DNA of 64,000 nucleotides from Shewanella atlantica (lineage in GTDB: Bacteria > Pseudomonadota > Gammaproteobacteria > Enterobacterales > Shewanellaceae). The position numbers were made by a program, and so were the translations under genes. The stretch lies in contig NZ_RXNV01000010.1 of NCBI RefSeq assembly GCF_003966265.1, positions 1 through 64,000 on the forward strand. Reading direction: 5' to 3'. This document shows, piece after piece, positions 9,595 to 21,843 of this stretch. The first letter of the stretch is position 1; each line of letters begins with the position of its first letter. Below the pieces are notes generated by a model. It worked only from the letters and a program-made list of their open reading frames with translations, was not told the origin of the DNA and ran no database searches.

Positions 9595-11064
9595 TTATTC
9601 CTTACCCGTTCCTGCAGGCACCGAATCAAACCCTAAGCTCGACAGAGATAACTGTTTGGCTATCGCCCCTATATTTCCGGCTCCCTGAGTCAATACAAGA
9701 TCTCCCGCCTGGAGAACATCCGGTAGTAAGCTAAGCAGCTGTTCACTATCGGAGACAAAAATAGGGTCAAGTTGACCTCGTTGACGAATCGAGCGGCATA
9801 AAGCGCGACTATCGGCCCCAGGTACGGGAGTCTCTCCGGCTGCATATACATCGAGTAACAACAGACAATCAACTTGAGATAAGACCTCGACAAAATCATC
9901 ATAAAGGTCGCGTGTACGGCTATATCTGTGAGGTTGATAGATCATGACCAGACGCTTATCCGGCCAACCTGATTTGGCCGCTTTGATCGTTGCGGCAACC
10001 TCGCTGGGGTGATGTCCATAATCATCAACCAACACCATCTCCCCTTTACAGGTATCGAAACAACCTAGCTGCTCGAACCTACGACCAATCCCCTGGAAAT
10101 CCGCGAGAGCCTGAATAATTGCCGCATCATCAATTTCATCTTCAGTAGCAACGGCAATCGCGGCCAATGCGTTGAGCACGTTATGTTGGCCTGGAAGGTT
10201 CACCACGACCTCAACATCTTCAACCCCGGCCCTTCTCAGAGTAAAACGGCTTTGATAGGCTTCCTGCACGAAGTTGAGCGCTTGAACGTCTGCATCTTCA
10301 CTGAAACCATAGGTCACGATTTTACGACCGACCCTAGGCAGTAATTCACGCACAACCGGATCATCGATACACATTACTGCTACGCCATAAAAAGGCAGGT
10401 TATGCAGAAAATCGATAAAGGTAGATTTCAATTTCTCAAAATCCCCTTCATAGGTGTCCATATGGTCCGCTTCAATGTTGGTCACAACGCTAACCATAGG
10501 CTGCAGATGCAGGAAGCTGGCATCACTCTCATCAGCTTCGGCAATCAGGTAACGACTGTGTCCCAGCCTGGCATTGGTACCGGCACTGTTTAACAGACCA
10601 CCAATCACGAAGGTAGGATCGCGCTCAGCCTGGCCATAAACGCTTGCAATTAAACTGGTCGTAGTGGTTTTACCATGCGTTCCCGCAACCGCTACACCGT
10701 GACGGTAACGCATTAACTCGGCAAGCATCTCTGCCCGCTGGACAACCGGGATCCTCAACGCCTGAGCCTCTAACAGTTCAGGGTTATCGGCGCTGATTGC
10801 CGTAGACACAACGACAACGTCTGCACCATGCACCTGCTCTTCATGATGCCCTATATGGATCTTTGCCCCCAGAGAGGCAAGCCTTTGTGTCACGGCATTC
10901 TCAGCAATATCAGAGCCAGATAGCTTGTACCCCTCATTAACGAGTACCTCAGCAATTCCACCCATACCAGCACCGCCGATCCCGACGAAGTAGATGTGCT
11001 TAACTCGTCTCATCTCAGGGATGATGCTTCTTAACTGTGAATACTTCTCTTGATTCTTACTCAT
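9595..11064 (-). CDS. murC: UDP-N-acetylmuramate--L-alanine ligase
   Basis: MurC is the cytoplasmic ATP-dependent ligase that adds L-Ala to UDP-MurNAc. The 489-residue product shows the N-terminal UDP-binding loop [17 protein letters not shown], the ATP P-loop [14 protein letters not shown], the central EADESDASF motif and the C-terminal YGHHPSEV motif. It starts one base after the murG stop. This is the last of the mur genes before ftsQ. Confidence 0.98.
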   Translation of the reverse strand: MSKNQEKYSQLRSIIPEMRRVKHIYFVGIGGAGMGGIAEVLVNEGYKLSGSDIAENAVTQRLASLGAKIHIGHHEEQVHGADVVVVSTAISADNPELLEAQALRIPVVQRAEMLAELMRYRHGVAVAGTHGKTTTTSLIASVYGQAERDPTFVIGGLLNSAGTNARLGHSRYLIAEADESDASFLHLQPMVSVVTNIEADHMDTYEGDFEKLKSTFIDFLHNLPFYGVAVMCIDDPVVRELLPRVGRKIVTYGFSEDADVQALNFVQEAYQSRFTLRRAGVEDVEVVVNLPGQHNVLNALAAIAVATEDEIDDAAIIQALADFQGIGRRFEQLGCFDTCKGEMVLVDDYGHHPSEVAATIKAAKSGWPDKRLVMIYQPHRYSRTRDLYDDFVEVLSQVDCLLLLDVYAAGETPVPGADSRALCRSIRQRGQLDPIFVSDSEQLLSLLPDVLQAGDLVLTQGAGNIGAIAKQLSLSSLGFDSVPAGTGKE

Positions 11065-11065
11065 T

Positions 11066-12163
11066 TCAATCCTTTCCAGCTAACCTGATGCAGACACTGG
11101 CAACTTTCTGTGTTGCGTCCAATACCGCTGCACTTTTTGCTCGTAGGCCCATCTGAGATAATTCGTTTCTATCTGAGGCTAGAATTTGTAATTTTCCAAT
11201 AAGCTTATTGGCATCTAAAATTGTCTGCGGCAACAAAAATGCCCCGCCCGCCTGCACCAGAACTTGTGCATTTTTGGTTTGATGATCATCTACAGCATGT
11301 GGATATGGCACTAACAGGCTAGGTAATCCAACGGCTGCCACCTCAGAGACGGTTAATGCCCCCGAACGGCACAGCACAACATCGGCCCAACGGTACGCCG
11401 CTTCCATATCATCAATAAATTCGGCAACATTAACACTGCCATCCTGGCCAAGGTGTTGGTACTCTGCCTTGACCCCTTGAAGGTTACCCTTACCTACCTG
11501 GTGCCATACGGTGATCGAGTGCATCTTACTCACCGCAGCTGTCACACTTGGCATCAGGTCGTTAAACACTTTAGCGCCTAAGCTTCCACCAACGACTAAT
11601 ACCTTTAATGCGTCATCGGTAACGGTGTCGACATTACTATCGCCCAAGGCGATAAGCTCTTCTCTTATCGGGTTTCCGACGACCTCTGCCTCTACATTGT
11701 CAAACGTATCTTCGAAGGCACATAAAACCTGACTGGCGATACGAGCAAGAATTTTATTGGTCATTCCCGGGATTGCATTCTGCTCATGCAATACCAAAGG
11801 GATCCCCGATAATCTGGCGGCGACGCCACCGGGCCCACTGGCAAAACCTCCCATACCTAAGACCACATCGGGCTTAAAATCCTTAATTACGGTTCTGGCC
11901 TGCATGATAGAACGTATCACTTTAAAGGGTGCAGCCAGCTTACGAAGCAATCCGTTTCCACGCACCCCTTTAATATCGATAAAGTCGATATCGAATCCAT
12001 GCTGAGGAACTAATCTGGCTTCCATGCGTTCAGCCGTACCTAACCACCTGACTTGCCAACCTTGCTGGCAAAGATATTTCGCGACTGCCAGCGCTGGAAA
12101 TACATGGCCACCGGTGCCACCGGCCATAATCAAAATACGCTTCTCAATATTCATGCTTGTCAT
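11066..12163 (-). CDS. murG: UDP-GlcNAc:undecaprenyl-PP-MurNAc-pentapeptide GlcNAc transferase
   Basis: MurG converts lipid I to lipid II at the inner face of the cytoplasmic membrane. The product is 365 residues. It has the donor/acceptor glycine loops [16 protein letters not shown] and [16 protein letters not shown] and the C-terminal [20 protein letters not shown] motif. The ATG at 12163 overlaps the ftsW stop by one base (TAATG). An alternative ATG three codons later is also possible. Confidence 0.98.
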   Translation of the reverse strand: MTSMNIEKRILIMAGGTGGHVFPALAVAKYLCQQGWQVRWLGTAERMEARLVPQHGFDIDFIDIKGVRGNGLLRKLAAPFKVIRSIMQARTVIKDFKPDVVLGMGGFASGPGGVAARLSGIPLVLHEQNAIPGMTNKILARIASQVLCAFEDTFDNVEAEVVGNPIREELIALGDSNVDTVTDDALKVLVVGGSLGAKVFNDLMPSVTAAVSKMHSITVWHQVGKGNLQGVKAEYQHLGQDGSVNVAEFIDDMEAAYRWADVVLCRSGALTVSEVAAVGLPSLLVPYPHAVDDHQTKNAQVLVQAGGAFLLPQTILDANKLIGKLQILASDRNELSQMGLRAKSAAVLDATQKVASVCIRLAGKD

Positions 12164-13377
12164 TAACTTTTTTTCCCCTGCACAGCTTGAATAGAGCTTA
12201 AACGTCGCTCATGATCGATGCGGATCAATATCATAGCTGCGGCGGTCATAACCCAGAGACTACTGCCTCCATAACTAATAAAAGGTAGAGTGAGGCCCTT
12301 CGTTGGTAGCATTCCAATACTTGCACCAACATTCACTACGGTCTGAAAACAGAACCAAATACCAATGGCATAAGCAAGATAGCCTTCGAAAGGCTTATCT
12401 ATCTCAATACACAAATTGCCTAATTTAATCGCTCTAAGGGCAACAAAAAGCAGCACGGACAGCACCACAATGATGCCTACAAACCCTAACTCTTCACCTA
12501 TCACGGCAAAAATAAAATCCGTATGCGCTTCGGGCAGGTACTCTAATTTCTGAATACTGTTACCTAGACCTTGCCCGAACCAATCGCCACGCCCATAAGC
12601 CATCAAAGATTGGGTTAGCTGATAACCGCTGCCAAATGGATCTTGCCAGGGGTCCATAAAAGAGGTTACCCGGCGCATCCGATAGGGCTCTAAAAGTACC
12701 AAGGCCACAAACGCCATCACCCCGGTCAATATCAAGGCAAAAAAGTCCAGCAGGCGGGCTCCGGCTAAAAACAGCAAGCCTACCGTTCCCACAAACAACA
12801 CAACCACGGTACCTAAGTCGGGTTGCATCAAGATCAGAAAAGCATAAACGGCAAACACGGCTATCGGCTTATAGAAGCCCTTGGCATTTTCCCTGATCTC
12901 CTGATGACGTCTGACCAAATAACCCGCCATATAGATGGTGAAGGCAAATTTAGCTATTTCAGCTACCTGTATTCTAATCGGCCCCACAGATAGCCAACGG
13001 GTTGCACCATTTACCGATGTACCAACAAGCAGTACGGCGACTAACATGATGCCGACGATCAATAGTAATAACGGGCTGAACTGCTGCCAGCGACTCATCT
13101 CGATACGTAACACCACTGCTGCAATAACGGCGCACCCTACAAGATAAGTCAAATGCCTGACAACAAAATGGTAAGGATTACCTGTCAGGCTCTGTGCTTC
13201 TGGCATTGAAGCAGACATCACCATCACGAATCCAAAACAGATCAGCGACAAAACGGCAAACAGCAAGGCGCGGTCATACAACTGTATGCCCGGCGCTTCT
13301 CGCTCTTTAAACAAATTTGGCCAACTCCAGCTAACGCTGGTGCCAAATAAGTTGAGTTGCCTCTCTTCGCTACGCAT
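12163..13377 (-). CDS. ftsW: Lipid II polymerase FtsW (SEDS family)
   Basis: FtsW is the SEDS-family septal peptidoglycan glycosyltransferase that works with FtsI. The product is 404 residues with about ten membrane segments. It contains the family motifs LEYLPEAHTDFIFAVIGEELGF and LPTKGLTLPFISYGGSS. It overlaps murD by 8 bases and murG by one, so it belongs to one polycistronic message. Confidence 0.97.
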   Translation of the reverse strand: MRSEERQLNLFGTSVSWSWPNLFKEREAPGIQLYDRALLFAVLSLICFGFVMVMSASMPEAQSLTGNPYHFVVRHLTYLVGCAVIAAVVLRIEMSRWQQFSPLLLLIVGIMLVAVLLVGTSVNGATRWLSVGPIRIQVAEIAKFAFTIYMAGYLVRRHQEIRENAKGFYKPIAVFAVYAFLILMQPDLGTVVVLFVGTVGLLFLAGARLLDFFALILTGVMAFVALVLLEPYRMRRVTSFMDPWQDPFGSGYQLTQSLMAYGRGDWFGQGLGNSIQKLEYLPEAHTDFIFAVIGEELGFVGIIVVLSVLLFVALRAIKLGNLCIEIDKPFEGYLAYAIGIWFCFQTVVNVGASIGMLPTKGLTLPFISYGGSSLWVMTAAAMILIRIDHERRLSSIQAVQGKKS

Positions 13378-14701
13378 CTAACGCCTCTGCACTTAACCCT
13401 TCGGCTAACTGGCGAAAATCATCGCCTCTTTCCATAAAATTCTTGTACATATCCAAACTGGCACATGCCGGAGACAGCAAAACGATGTCGCCGGCTATTG
13501 CCAGTTGAGCGGCTTTATTGACCGCATCTGCCATCGAACCGACCTCAATAGAGTTATCGGACAGCGCGGCAATTTTATCTCCATCTTTACCCAATGTAAT
13601 GAGATGACTTACCTGTTTTAACGCCGGTACCAAAGGTCTGAAGTCCGCCCCTTTTCCATCACCGCCGGCAATTAAAATGATATCTCCAAGATGTTCACTG
13701 ATCCCCTCTATCGCCGCCACCGTGGCACCGACATTCGTCGCCTTAGAATCATTGATGTATGAAACACCGTTTCGGTTAACGACCATCTCAAATCTATGCT
13801 CGAGCCCGGTAAACGATGAAGCAACCTCTACCATTGCAGCCTTATCTATACCCGCTTGATAAGCCAAGGCCATGGCTGCGATAAGGTTTGCATGGTTATG
13901 GCTACCGACCAACGCCACATCCTGAAGGCTGACTACCTCAACACTGCCATGTACTATCTTGCCCTCGCAGACTCCCCACTCATCATTTTCGGGAAGAGAT
14001 AAACCGAAGCTGTTCTGGTTCATCGGATCTTTGGGCTTAGTAAGCTCATCTTCTCTATTAAACAGCGCGAATTTAGTTTGTGAATATAATCTCAGCTTAG
14101 CCTGACGATATGCTTCGATATCACTATATCTGTCCATATGATCTTCACTGATATTAAGACAGGTTGCCGACACACAGTTCAGGCTGTGAGTCGTTTCTAA
14201 TTGAAAGCTCGACAGCTCCAATACATACAGCTCAATATCGTCCTGGAGTAGATCTAAAACCGGAATACCAATATTGCCACCAACGGCATAATTGATTCCC
14301 GCAGCCTTAGCCATCTCGCCCACTAAGGTCGTAACCGTAGATTTCCCATTCGATCCTGTGATACCGATAACGCAAGCTTCCCGCTCTTCGATCGCTCTGG
14401 AAAATAGCTCGACATCACCGATCACCTCAATATCCATATCTATCGCGGCTCGGATCTCCGGCGTATCGATAGCGATGCCGGGGCTGACAATAATCTGAGT
14501 CGCCTGCACCAGATACCGGCAGTCGAAGCCGCCTTTGATCAATTCGACATCGGGAAACTCAGCCGCCAACGTATCCGCACCTGGAGGGTGCTGACGACTA
14601 TCCATAACCAAGGGAGTGATCCCTTGACCATGCAGATAACGCACAACCGAGAGGCCTGTGGCTCCCAAGCCCAATATCAGGTGCGACTTGTGGTTATCCA
14701 T
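13370..14701 (-). CDS. murD: UDP-N-acetylmuramoyl-L-alanine--D-glutamate ligase
   Basis: MurD adds D-Glu to UDP-MurNAc-L-Ala in the cytoplasm. The 443-residue product shows the N-terminal UDP site LGLGATGLSVVRYL, the ATP P-loop GITGSNGKSTVTTLVG, the conserved LELSSFQLE and YINDSKATNVGA motifs and the C-terminal LLSPACASLDMYKNF motif. It follows mraY after 41 bases and overlaps ftsW. Confidence 0.98.
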   Translation of the reverse strand: MDNHKSHLILGLGATGLSVVRYLHGQGITPLVMDSRQHPPGADTLAAEFPDVELIKGGFDCRYLVQATQIIVSPGIAIDTPEIRAAIDMDIEVIGDVELFSRAIEEREACVIGITGSNGKSTVTTLVGEMAKAAGINYAVGGNIGIPVLDLLQDDIELYVLELSSFQLETTHSLNCVSATCLNISEDHMDRYSDIEAYRQAKLRLYSQTKFALFNREDELTKPKDPMNQNSFGLSLPENDEWGVCEGKIVHGSVEVVSLQDVALVGSHNHANLIAAMALAYQAGIDKAAMVEVASSFTGLEHRFEMVVNRNGVSYINDSKATNVGATVAAIEGISEHLGDIILIAGGDGKGADFRPLVPALKQVSHLITLGKDGDKIAALSDNSIEVGSMADAVNKAAQLAIAGDIVLLSPACASLDMYKNFMERGDDFRQLAEGLSAEALDA

Positions 14702-14742
14702 ATTTATTTACCCTTGTCTGACGGCGTAAAGTTCATACCCGA

Positions 14743-15825
14743 CTACCTTAATTTCAGCGTGGCCAAGCCAAGTAACACTAAAAACAGAGAGATAATCCAA
14801 AAACGGACAATAACTCTGGGTTCAGGCCAACCTTTCAACTCATAATGATGATGAATAGGTGCCATACGGAAAATTCTTTGTCCACGTAACTTGTATGATC
14901 CAACCTGCAGAATTACTGACACAGTCTCCATAACAAAGACGCCACCCATGATCACCAGCAAGATCTCCTGACGTACCAACACGGCTATCGCACCAAGCGC
15001 GGCCCCTAGGGCCAAAGACCCTACATCCCCCATAAATACCTGTGCTGGATAGGTGTTAAACCAGAGGAAGCCTAAGCCGGCACCAACAATTGCGGTACAG
15101 ACAATCACCAACTCTCCTGCACCTGGCAGGTAGGGAAGATGCAGGTAATTTGCAAATTGAACATGGCCTGAAAGGTAGGCAATTAAAGCAAAGGCCGCAG
15201 CGACCATAACCGTAGGCATGATAGCCAAACCATCAAGCCCGTCGGTTAAATTGACCGCATTACTCGACCCCACTATGGTGAAGTAAGCCAAAACGATAAA
15301 GAAGCCGCCGAGTTGAGGCATAATATCTTTAAAGAAAGGCACAACCAGCTGGGTTTCACCGGCCAGATCAGCAGAGGCATAGAGATAAAATGCAATGACC
15401 AATGCGGCAAGTGACTGTAATATATACTTCCACTTAGCGATCAAGCCTTTGGTATCTTTTCGAACGACTTTACGATAATCATCGATAAAACCAATCAAAC
15501 CAAAGCTTGCAAGCACAAACAGCACGACCCACACATAGCGGCTGGCAAGGTCCCCCCAAAGCAGTACACTGATAAATACACCGGCTAAGATCAGAATACC
15601 ACCCATAGTCGGCGTGCCACGCTTACTGAAATGAGATTCCGGACCATCATTACGAACAACTTGACCGATCTGCAGCATCTGCAGACGTTCAATCATCTTC
15701 GGTCCCCACCAAAGACTAAATATCAAGGCAGTCATCAGGCCTAGAATGGCTCTAAACGTTACATAAGAAAAAACGTTAAACCCAGAATAAAACTGGGTTA
15801 AATACTCCGCCAGATAGACCAGCAT
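14743..15825 (-). CDS. mraY: Phospho-N-acetylmuramoyl-pentapeptide transferase
   Basis: MraY transfers phospho-MurNAc-pentapeptide to undecaprenyl phosphate, making lipid I. The product is 360 residues with ten predicted membrane segments. Key motifs are [15 protein letters not shown] (catalytic Asp pair), [24 protein letters not shown] and the C-terminal [12 protein letters not shown]. It overlaps the end of murF by one base. Confidence 0.98.
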   Translation of the reverse strand: MLVYLAEYLTQFYSGFNVFSYVTFRAILGLMTALIFSLWWGPKMIERLQMLQIGQVVRNDGPESHFSKRGTPTMGGILILAGVFISVLLWGDLASRYVWVVLFVLASFGLIGFIDDYRKVVRKDTKGLIAKWKYILQSLAALVIAFYLYASADLAGETQLVVPFFKDIMPQLGGFFIVLAYFTIVGSSNAVNLTDGLDGLAIMPTVMVAAAFALIAYLSGHVQFANYLHLPYLPGAGELVIVCTAIVGAGLGFLWFNTYPAQVFMGDVGSLALGAALGAIAVLVRQEILLVIMGGVFVMETVSVILQVGSYKLRGQRIFRMAPIHHHYELKGWPEPRVIVRFWIISLFLVLLGLATLKLR

Positions 15826-17192
15826 TAAACAAACTCCCCGCGCCCGTAAGCAACTATTAAGGCTTCAACCACGCGTTCCATTTTGGCACTGCGTGAGCCC
15901 TTGACTAAAACCGTTACATCACCCTGCAACTGATTAATATAATTAATTAAATCCTGTACTACCCTCTCGAAATCCTGATGATGGACACCACCAAAAGCGA
16001 TACTGGTATTTGCGCTTAGCTCACCCAATGAGAACAGTGCATCTATCCCTCTTTCTTTTGCAAGCTCACCCAGCTCAGTATGCAAAAGGCACGCATTGTC
16101 GCCTAATTCTCCCAAATCACCCAGCACTAAACAGCGATATCCATCAATTTCTTGAAGCCAGTCAATTGCTGCACTCACCGATGCCGGGTTTGCGTTATAA
16201 CTATCGTCAATCACCCGCAGCCGACCGAGCTGAGTTGGTAACATTCTGCCTTTGACCGGCTCGAGCAAAGAGAGGCCGGAAACGATCTCATCCAGAGATA
16301 GACCCAAAGTTAAACAGAGCCCCGTTGCGGCAAGCGCATTGCTCACCTGATGACGACCTGATAAGGGCAATTTCACTGAAACCTTTTGGGCCAAATAACT
16401 CATCTTGAAGCTATAGCGACCCAGCAGATCAGGTTCAAGCTCACTGGCTTTCAGATCGGCTGCAGCTTCGATAGCAAAACTTAACTGCTTATGTTCACTT
16501 GCCGCCTCTTTCATCACCTGAGCGAATGAATCATCTGCATTAATCACTGCAGTCCCGTCACAACTCAGATGATTAAATATCTCTGACTTGGCAGCCGCAA
16601 CGCCGGCTAATGACCCAAAACCTTCGAGATGAGCCGAAGCCACATTGTTGACTAAAGCCACATCGGGCTTAACCAGTGACGAGGTGTAATCGATCTCACC
16701 GCGATGATTCGCCCCAAGTTCGAAAACACCAAACTCATCTCCCTCTCTCAAACGAAGCAGGGTTAGGGGAACACCAATTTCATTATTAAAGTTGCCGGCT
16801 GTGTAAAGTACCTTGTGCCGCTGGGATAAGATGGATGCCACCATCTCTTTCACACTTGTTTTTCCATTTGAGCCGGTTAGCGCTATCGACTTAGGCTGAA
16901 TCAGCTCTCGCAGGTACGCCCCTATTTCGCCCATAGCTTTCTGAGTATCTTTCACTATCAGTTGAGGGACATCCAGAGGTAATTCATGAGTCAACAGCAG
17001 CGCATGAGCGCCATTTTCGACCGCTAAATGAGCGAAGTCATGACCATCGAATCTCTCGCCTTTCAGTGCAACAAAAAGCGTCTGTGGCGGAATGGTTCGG
17101 CTATCACTGCAAACATGGGAGATTTCGGCATCAGAGCCGATGAGGCGAGCATCTAATCTATGGCTCAATTGAGACAAGCTTAACGGGATCAT
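15825..17192 (-). CDS. murF: UDP-MurNAc-tripeptide--D-alanyl-D-alanine ligase
   Basis: MurF adds D-Ala-D-Ala to the UDP-MurNAc tripeptide. The product is 455 residues. It has the ATP P-loop [43 protein letters not shown] and the C-terminal [16 protein letters not shown] motif. It overlaps the murE stop by 4 bases (ATGA), the usual coupled arrangement. Confidence 0.98.
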   Translation of the reverse strand: MIPLSLSQLSHRLDARLIGSDAEISHVCSDSRTIPPQTLFVALKGERFDGHDFAHLAVENGAHALLLTHELPLDVPQLIVKDTQKAMGEIGAYLRELIQPKSIALTGSNGKTSVKEMVASILSQRHKVLYTAGNFNNEIGVPLTLLRLREGDEFGVFELGANHRGEIDYTSSLVKPDVALVNNVASAHLEGFGSLAGVAAAKSEIFNHLSCDGTAVINADDSFAQVMKEAASEHKQLSFAIEAAADLKASELEPDLLGRYSFKMSYLAQKVSVKLPLSGRHQVSNALAATGLCLTLGLSLDEIVSGLSLLEPVKGRMLPTQLGRLRVIDDSYNANPASVSAAIDWLQEIDGYRCLVLGDLGELGDNACLLHTELGELAKERGIDALFSLGELSANTSIAFGGVHHQDFERVVQDLINYINQLQGDVTVLVKGSRSAKMERVVEALIVAYGRGEFV

Positions 17193-18673
17193 GCTTGAAC
17201 CTCTGCAAGTTCCCGGGCAAGTGCACGTTCATCATATTCACGACGAACTCCAGCCACTTCCTGGTAAGTTTCATGTCCCTTACCTGCTAATAACACTAAG
17301 TCTCCCGCCTTGGCATTTGCCACAACTTGACGAATAGCCAGTTCACGATCCACCTCTGTTAACGCCTTATCGGGTTCAGTTAACCCTTTCAAGATATCGC
17401 TGATGATGACATCAGGCTGTTCACTTCTGGCATTGTCACTGGTCACTACGACCTTATCTGCATATTTTTCAGCTGCTTGTGCCATCAATGGCCGCTTGCC
17501 TTTATCACGATCACCGCCACATCCAAACAGACACCACAACTCAGCATCGCAATGACCTCTTAGTGCCTTAAGGGCCTGCTCGATCGCATCGGGTGTGTGG
17601 GCATAATCGACAACTATTGTGACATCATCAGGAGTAGTAAATCGCTCCATCCGTCCGGCAACCGCTTGTAACTTAGGCACCACAGCAACTAATGAATGCA
17701 TATCGAAACCAATCAGATACAAGGCGCCCAGAGCTGCAATTAAGTTCGACAGATTAAAAGAGCCTAAAAGTGGTGAGCGTAGCTCGGCATGTCCGTCAGG
17801 CCAGACGAATCTTGCATCGACACCCTGATGATGGAAATGATTATTTTCGGTATAGATTGCGTTTGAGTTTTCAATCGAAGCAGACTCACCATGAATGCTG
17901 AAACTGGTGTATTTACCCGTATCGTGTTCGGCTAACCATTGCTTGCCAACCTCATCATCAAGATTGATCAACCCGGAGCTCAAAGAAGGAAAGTTAAATA
18001 ACCGTTTCTTCGCATCGCCGTAGGCCTGCATGGTGCCATGATAATCCAGATGATCACGACTTAAATTAGTAAATACCGCCACATCGAAGGGAATAGCCTC
18101 GACTCTTCCCTGGATCAAACCATGACTCGACACTTCCATCGCGCATAACTCGGCGCCTTGGGCATCAAAATCCTGAAGCTGAGCCATCATGGTGATTGCA
18201 TCGGCTGTTGTATTACCACTGTCAACTAAGTCACCCCAAAGGCCATTGCCCAGAGTGCCCATGACCGCACTCTGCTTACCTAATAAGGTCACCAGTTGCG
18301 CCATAAGTTGAGTTATCGATGTTTTGCCGTTTGTACCTGTGACACCGACCAACTTCAAACGATCGAGGTTAAGTGGGTATGCCTGGGCAGCTAAAGCAGA
18401 TAATTGACGATTAAGCTGGAAGAATAAGATCTGTTTTTCTTCATCATCGACAAGTTTTCCATGACTCTCAGGGTCATCGGTATGAACCAGAGACGCCACA
18501 GCACCTTGCTGCATGGCTGCAGCAATATACTTTCGGCCATCGACTTGATGACCGGGGATGGCAATAAAGAGATCCCCCGGGCTTACAGCCCTACTATCTA
18601 AAGTCAGCTTATTGAAGCTTTCCGAACCCGCATAGTGGAACCAAGGGGCTAACAAATCACGTAATAGCATCAC
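17189..18673 (-). CDS. murE: UDP-MurNAc-L-alanyl-D-glutamate--meso-DAP ligase
   Basis: MurE adds meso-diaminopimelate to the growing peptide stem. The product is 494 residues with the P-loop [14 protein letters not shown], the [13 protein letters not shown] motif and [13 protein letters not shown] near the C-terminus. The substrate-specificity loop reads [10 protein letters not shown]. The family norm as I know it is DNPR, so the Pro is replaced by Ala while Asn and Arg are kept. I still expect meso-DAP specificity. It overlaps ftsI and murF by 4 bases each. Confidence 0.97.
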   Translation of the reverse strand: MMLLRDLLAPWFHYAGSESFNKLTLDSRAVSPGDLFIAIPGHQVDGRKYIAAAMQQGAVASLVHTDDPESHGKLVDDEEKQILFFQLNRQLSALAAQAYPLNLDRLKLVGVTGTNGKTSITQLMAQLVTLLGKQSAVMGTLGNGLWGDLVDSGNTTADAITMMAQLQDFDAQGAELCAMEVSSHGLIQGRVEAIPFDVAVFTNLSRDHLDYHGTMQAYGDAKKRLFNFPSLSSGLINLDDEVGKQWLAEHDTGKYTSFSIHGESASIENSNAIYTENNHFHHQGVDARFVWPDGHAELRSPLLGSFNLSNLIAALGALYLIGFDMHSLVAVVPKLQAVAGRMERFTTPDDVTIVVDYAHTPDAIEQALKALRGHCDAELWCLFGCGGDRDKGKRPLMAQAAEKYADKVVVTSDNARSEQPDVIISDILKGLTEPDKALTEVDRELAIRQVVANAKAGDLVLLAGKGHETYQEVAGVRREYDERALARELAEVQA

Positions 18674-20406
18674 TCAGTTCTCCTCGTTGTACCCGCTAAA
18701 CGTACCTTTTCTCTCGACGAAATAGGTTCAACATTGAGCATTTGTAAAGCACCTGACATAACTGCCGCAAACACAGGAGCGGCAACATCACCACCGTAAT
18801 ACCTGTCTCCCTTGGGCTCGTTAACTACGACAACAATCGCTAGCTGAGGATTATGTACAGGGGCGACACCGGCAAAAAGAGCAACATAATCCTCACCATA
18901 ACCACCGGCAACCGCTTTACGGGCGGTACCCGTTTTTCCTGCAACCGGATAGCCCTCAATATGGGCTTTAGTTGCCGTACCGCCTTTTTCCGTGACCCCG
19001 ATAAGCATCTCCATCACGCTCTGTGCAATTTCAGGTGAAATCACCTGCTCCCCCTCGGGTTGCTGCTTAAGCTTCAAGATAGAGACGGGATACAAGACAC
19101 CTTTACTCCCTAAGGTGGCATACAATCTGGCTAATTGAAGTGGTGTCACCATAAGCCCATAACCAAATGAAAGCGTTGCACGTTCAAATTCAGACCAACG
19201 CCTGCGGTCATGGATAAGCCCGGCACTCTCACCCGCAAGGTTTATCCCTGAGTAATTACCCAGTCCCATCGTCTGATAAGCTCCCAACAACTCCTGAACA
19301 GGCATGGAAAGCGAAATTTTTGCCATGCCGACGTTGCTCGAGTGCACCAACACATCCGCAAGCGAGAGATCACCATAATATCTGGAGTCTCGCACAACCT
19401 TGCCGCCGATCCTCATTCGTCCCGGATAGGTCTTAATAACCTGATCGGATTGAATTGTTCCCGCTTCCAAAGCGGCGGCAACAACAAAGGGCTTAATGGT
19501 CGAACCTGGCTCATAGGAGTCGGTAAGTGCTCGATTTCGCATTCTGAACGCTTGAAGATTATCTCGGGAGTTGGGGTTATAAGATGGTGTATTAGCCATA
19601 GCCAATACTTCCCCCGTGTGTACATCGAGAACCACGATAGAAGCGGAGGTCGCTTGATTTATTTCAGTCGCTTTTTTCAGCTCACGGTATGCCAACTGTT
19701 GAATGCGCTGATCCAGGCTAAGCACCAGATCGTTTGGACTGTCTCCATCCTGCACTATATCCAGACGCTCGACGACATGACCATCTCTGGATTTACGTAC
19801 TTTTTGTTTCGATGGGGTACCGGTTAGCCAGTCATTATAGGAGTTCTCGATACCTTCGATGCCAATATCATCGATGTTAGTGATCCCCACTAACTGAGCA
19901 GAGATCTCACTGGTCGGATAATAGCGCCGGGATTCTGATTTCAGATATACACCCGGTAGCTTTAACTTACTGATATAATCCGCTACAGCTGGTGTAACCT
20001 GACGTTTTAGGTAGGTAAAGCGCTTCTTTGGATTTGACTGAACCCGCTTTAATATCTTCTCTTTAGGCTCATGAAGAATATCGGCCAAGGCTTGCCAGCG
20101 ACGCATATCCACAAAACCATTGCGATCGTGAACGACTTTAGGATCGGCATAGACGGCCTTTACCGGCACACTCACGGCTAACATCTCACCGTTACGGTCG
20201 GTGATAAGTCCACGCTGCACCTCTCTACTGGTGGTACGAAGCGTACGCATATCACTTTCATGTCGTAACTTTTCAGGTTCGATGATTTGAATATAAGCTG
20301 CACGACCGACAAGACTGGTAAACAGCAGGCATACGAAGGCAACAACGACATATAAACGCCATTCGATTAGCTGCGGCTTCTGTTTACGCTTTGCCTGTTT
20401 GCTCAT
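18670..20406 (-). CDS. ftsI: Peptidoglycan D,D-transpeptidase FtsI (PBP3)
   Basis: FtsI is the septal class B penicillin-binding protein that cross-links new peptidoglycan with FtsW. The product is 578 residues. It has one N-terminal membrane segment (about 18-38), a dimerisation/pedestal domain and a transpeptidase domain. The three active-site motifs are visible: EPGSTIKPF (SxxK), HSSNVGM (SxN) and [10 protein letters not shown] (KTG). It sits between ftsL (74-base gap) and murE (4-base overlap). Confidence 0.98.
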   Translation of the reverse strand: MSKQAKRKQKPQLIEWRLYVVVAFVCLLFTSLVGRAAYIQIIEPEKLRHESDMRTLRTTSREVQRGLITDRNGEMLAVSVPVKAVYADPKVVHDRNGFVDMRRWQALADILHEPKEKILKRVQSNPKKRFTYLKRQVTPAVADYISKLKLPGVYLKSESRRYYPTSEISAQLVGITNIDDIGIEGIENSYNDWLTGTPSKQKVRKSRDGHVVERLDIVQDGDSPNDLVLSLDQRIQQLAYRELKKATEINQATSASIVVLDVHTGEVLAMANTPSYNPNSRDNLQAFRMRNRALTDSYEPGSTIKPFVVAAALEAGTIQSDQVIKTYPGRMRIGGKVVRDSRYYGDLSLADVLVHSSNVGMAKISLSMPVQELLGAYQTMGLGNYSGINLAGESAGLIHDRRRWSEFERATLSFGYGLMVTPLQLARLYATLGSKGVLYPVSILKLKQQPEGEQVISPEIAQSVMEMLIGVTEKGGTATKAHIEGYPVAGKTGTARKAVAGGYGEDYVALFAGVAPVHNPQLAIVVVVNEPKGDRYYGGDVAAPVFAAVMSGALQMLNVEPISSREKVRLAGTTRRTE

Positions 20407-20480
20407 TATACCCTCAACGACACTCCCATTAACCTCAGGAAGCTAATCAACACTTTTTTAACTTTCTGTTCAACGACTTA

Positions 20481-20795
20481 TCACGGTACTCTTACCACTA
20501 CCTCTTCTTTAGGCAGTGGTCGGCTCATCTCGAGTTCTTTGGTCGCAAAGCGCGTGATCCGGCTATGCTCAGACTGAGACTGCTCTTCAAGAAGTAAATT
20601 CCGCCATTCAATGTCCAGCCTATCTCGCTCTTGCAGCATCTGATCCCACTGAGTGGTGTACTTGCGGCTCACATGGCTGGTATATACAACGGCAACGGCA
20701 TTCACCATTACGGCAATGCCAAGTAACAGCACCCACTTGTGATGCCACAAGTCGAGTAAAACGATTCGAGGTAGATTCAATTGAGATTTACTCAA
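20481..20795 (-). CDS. ftsL: Cell division protein FtsL
   Basis: A 104-residue bitopic divisome protein. It has a short cytoplasmic head, one membrane segment (about residues 18-38) and a periplasmic leucine-zipper-like coiled coil (YTTQWDQMLQERDRLDIEW) that pairs with FtsB. The C-terminus carries the expected ARFATKEL-type region (RITRFATKELEM). The identity rests on this architecture and on its position between rsmH and ftsI. Confidence 0.94.
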   Translation of the reverse strand: MSKSQLNLPRIVLLDLWHHKWVLLLGIAVMVNAVAVVYTSHVSRKYTTQWDQMLQERDRLDIEWRNLLLEEQSQSEHSRITRFATKELEMSRPLPKEEVVVRVP

Positions 20796-20871
20796 ATCTG
20801 ATTCCCTCTATCGATAGCCTCGAGTCTCACCAAACCAGGTAATAGCAATAAAACTGCTATTTCGCCCGCCA

Positions 20872-21816
20872 TTAATATTCCAACCGCTCCGCAATACGTA
20901 ATACAGAACTACGAGCTCTGGTGTTACGCTCAATCTCTTCCTCAGAAGGCTTAATTGCTTTACCTATGCCTTTGAGTAAACGGGTTTTATTAATCTCAGC
21001 CTCTGTTATTGGCAGACCATGTGGCACACTTGCACCTTGGCTGTGCCTGCGAATGAAGCGCTTAACCATTCTGTCTTCCAGAGAGTGAAAACTGATCACA
21101 GATAAACGCCCATGGGGAGCGAGCACGCTTAATGCCCCCTCTAACGCTTGATCTATCTGTTCTAATTCACTATTGATGTAGATTCTAATCGCTTGAAATA
21201 CACGTGTTGCCGGATGCTTATTTCGCTCTTTACTCTTGCTCACTCGAGCGATCAAATCTGCCAACTCTTTGGTCCGTAAGAAGGGAGTCTTTTCTCTATC
21301 CGCGGCGATACAACGCGCAATATGTCTGGAGTTTTTCTCTTCGCCATAGGTTTTAAATACCCAAGCCATATCTTCTATCTCTGCACGAGCAATCCAGTCG
21401 GCAGCCGTTTCACCTTGAGAGTTATCCATTCGCATATCGAGTGGACCGTCACGTAAAAAACTAAATCCACGTTCGGCATCATCGAGTTGCGGAGATGAGA
21501 CGCCAAAATCCAGTAGCACTCCATCGATCTTACCTTTCAAGCCAAGATCTTCTACATAGGTGGCCAACTGGCCGAAGCCACCATGCACTATCCTAAACCT
21601 TGCATCATCGGCAAACTGCTGAGCTGCAGCAATCGCTTGAGGATCTCTGTCGATAGCGATTAAACGGCCATTTTCGCCCAAATGCTTAAGCACCTCACGA
21701 GAATGACCACCACGGCCAAATGTGCCATCGATGTAGATACCATCTTCTTTAATATTTAGGCCTGCTACAGTTTCAGTTAGCAGTACCGATAAGTGCGCAA
21801 ATTCTTGGCTCATCAT
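20872..21816 (-). CDS. rsmH: 16S rRNA m4C1402 methyltransferase RsmH
   Basis: RsmH (MraW) methylates N4 of C1402 in the ribosomal P site using S-adenosylmethionine. The product is 314 residues. Visible motifs are [10 protein letters not shown], the SAM-binding [36 protein letters not shown] and the C-terminal [14 protein letters not shown]. Two adjacent ATGs exist (21816 and 21813) and the second may be the true start. It lies 27 bases after mraZ. Confidence 0.97.
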   Translation of the reverse strand: MMSQEFAHLSVLLTETVAGLNIKEDGIYIDGTFGRGGHSREVLKHLGENGRLIAIDRDPQAIAAAQQFADDARFRIVHGGFGQLATYVEDLGLKGKIDGVLLDFGVSSPQLDDAERGFSFLRDGPLDMRMDNSQGETAADWIARAEIEDMAWVFKTYGEEKNSRHIARCIAADREKTPFLRTKELADLIARVSKSKERNKHPATRVFQAIRIYINSELEQIDQALEGALSVLAPHGRLSVISFHSLEDRMVKRFIRRHSQGASVPHGLPITEAEINKTRLLKGIGKAIKPSEEEIERNTRARSSVLRIAERLEY

Positions 21817-21843
21817 TCTCTTCTATCTATTTAGCTTCACTGA

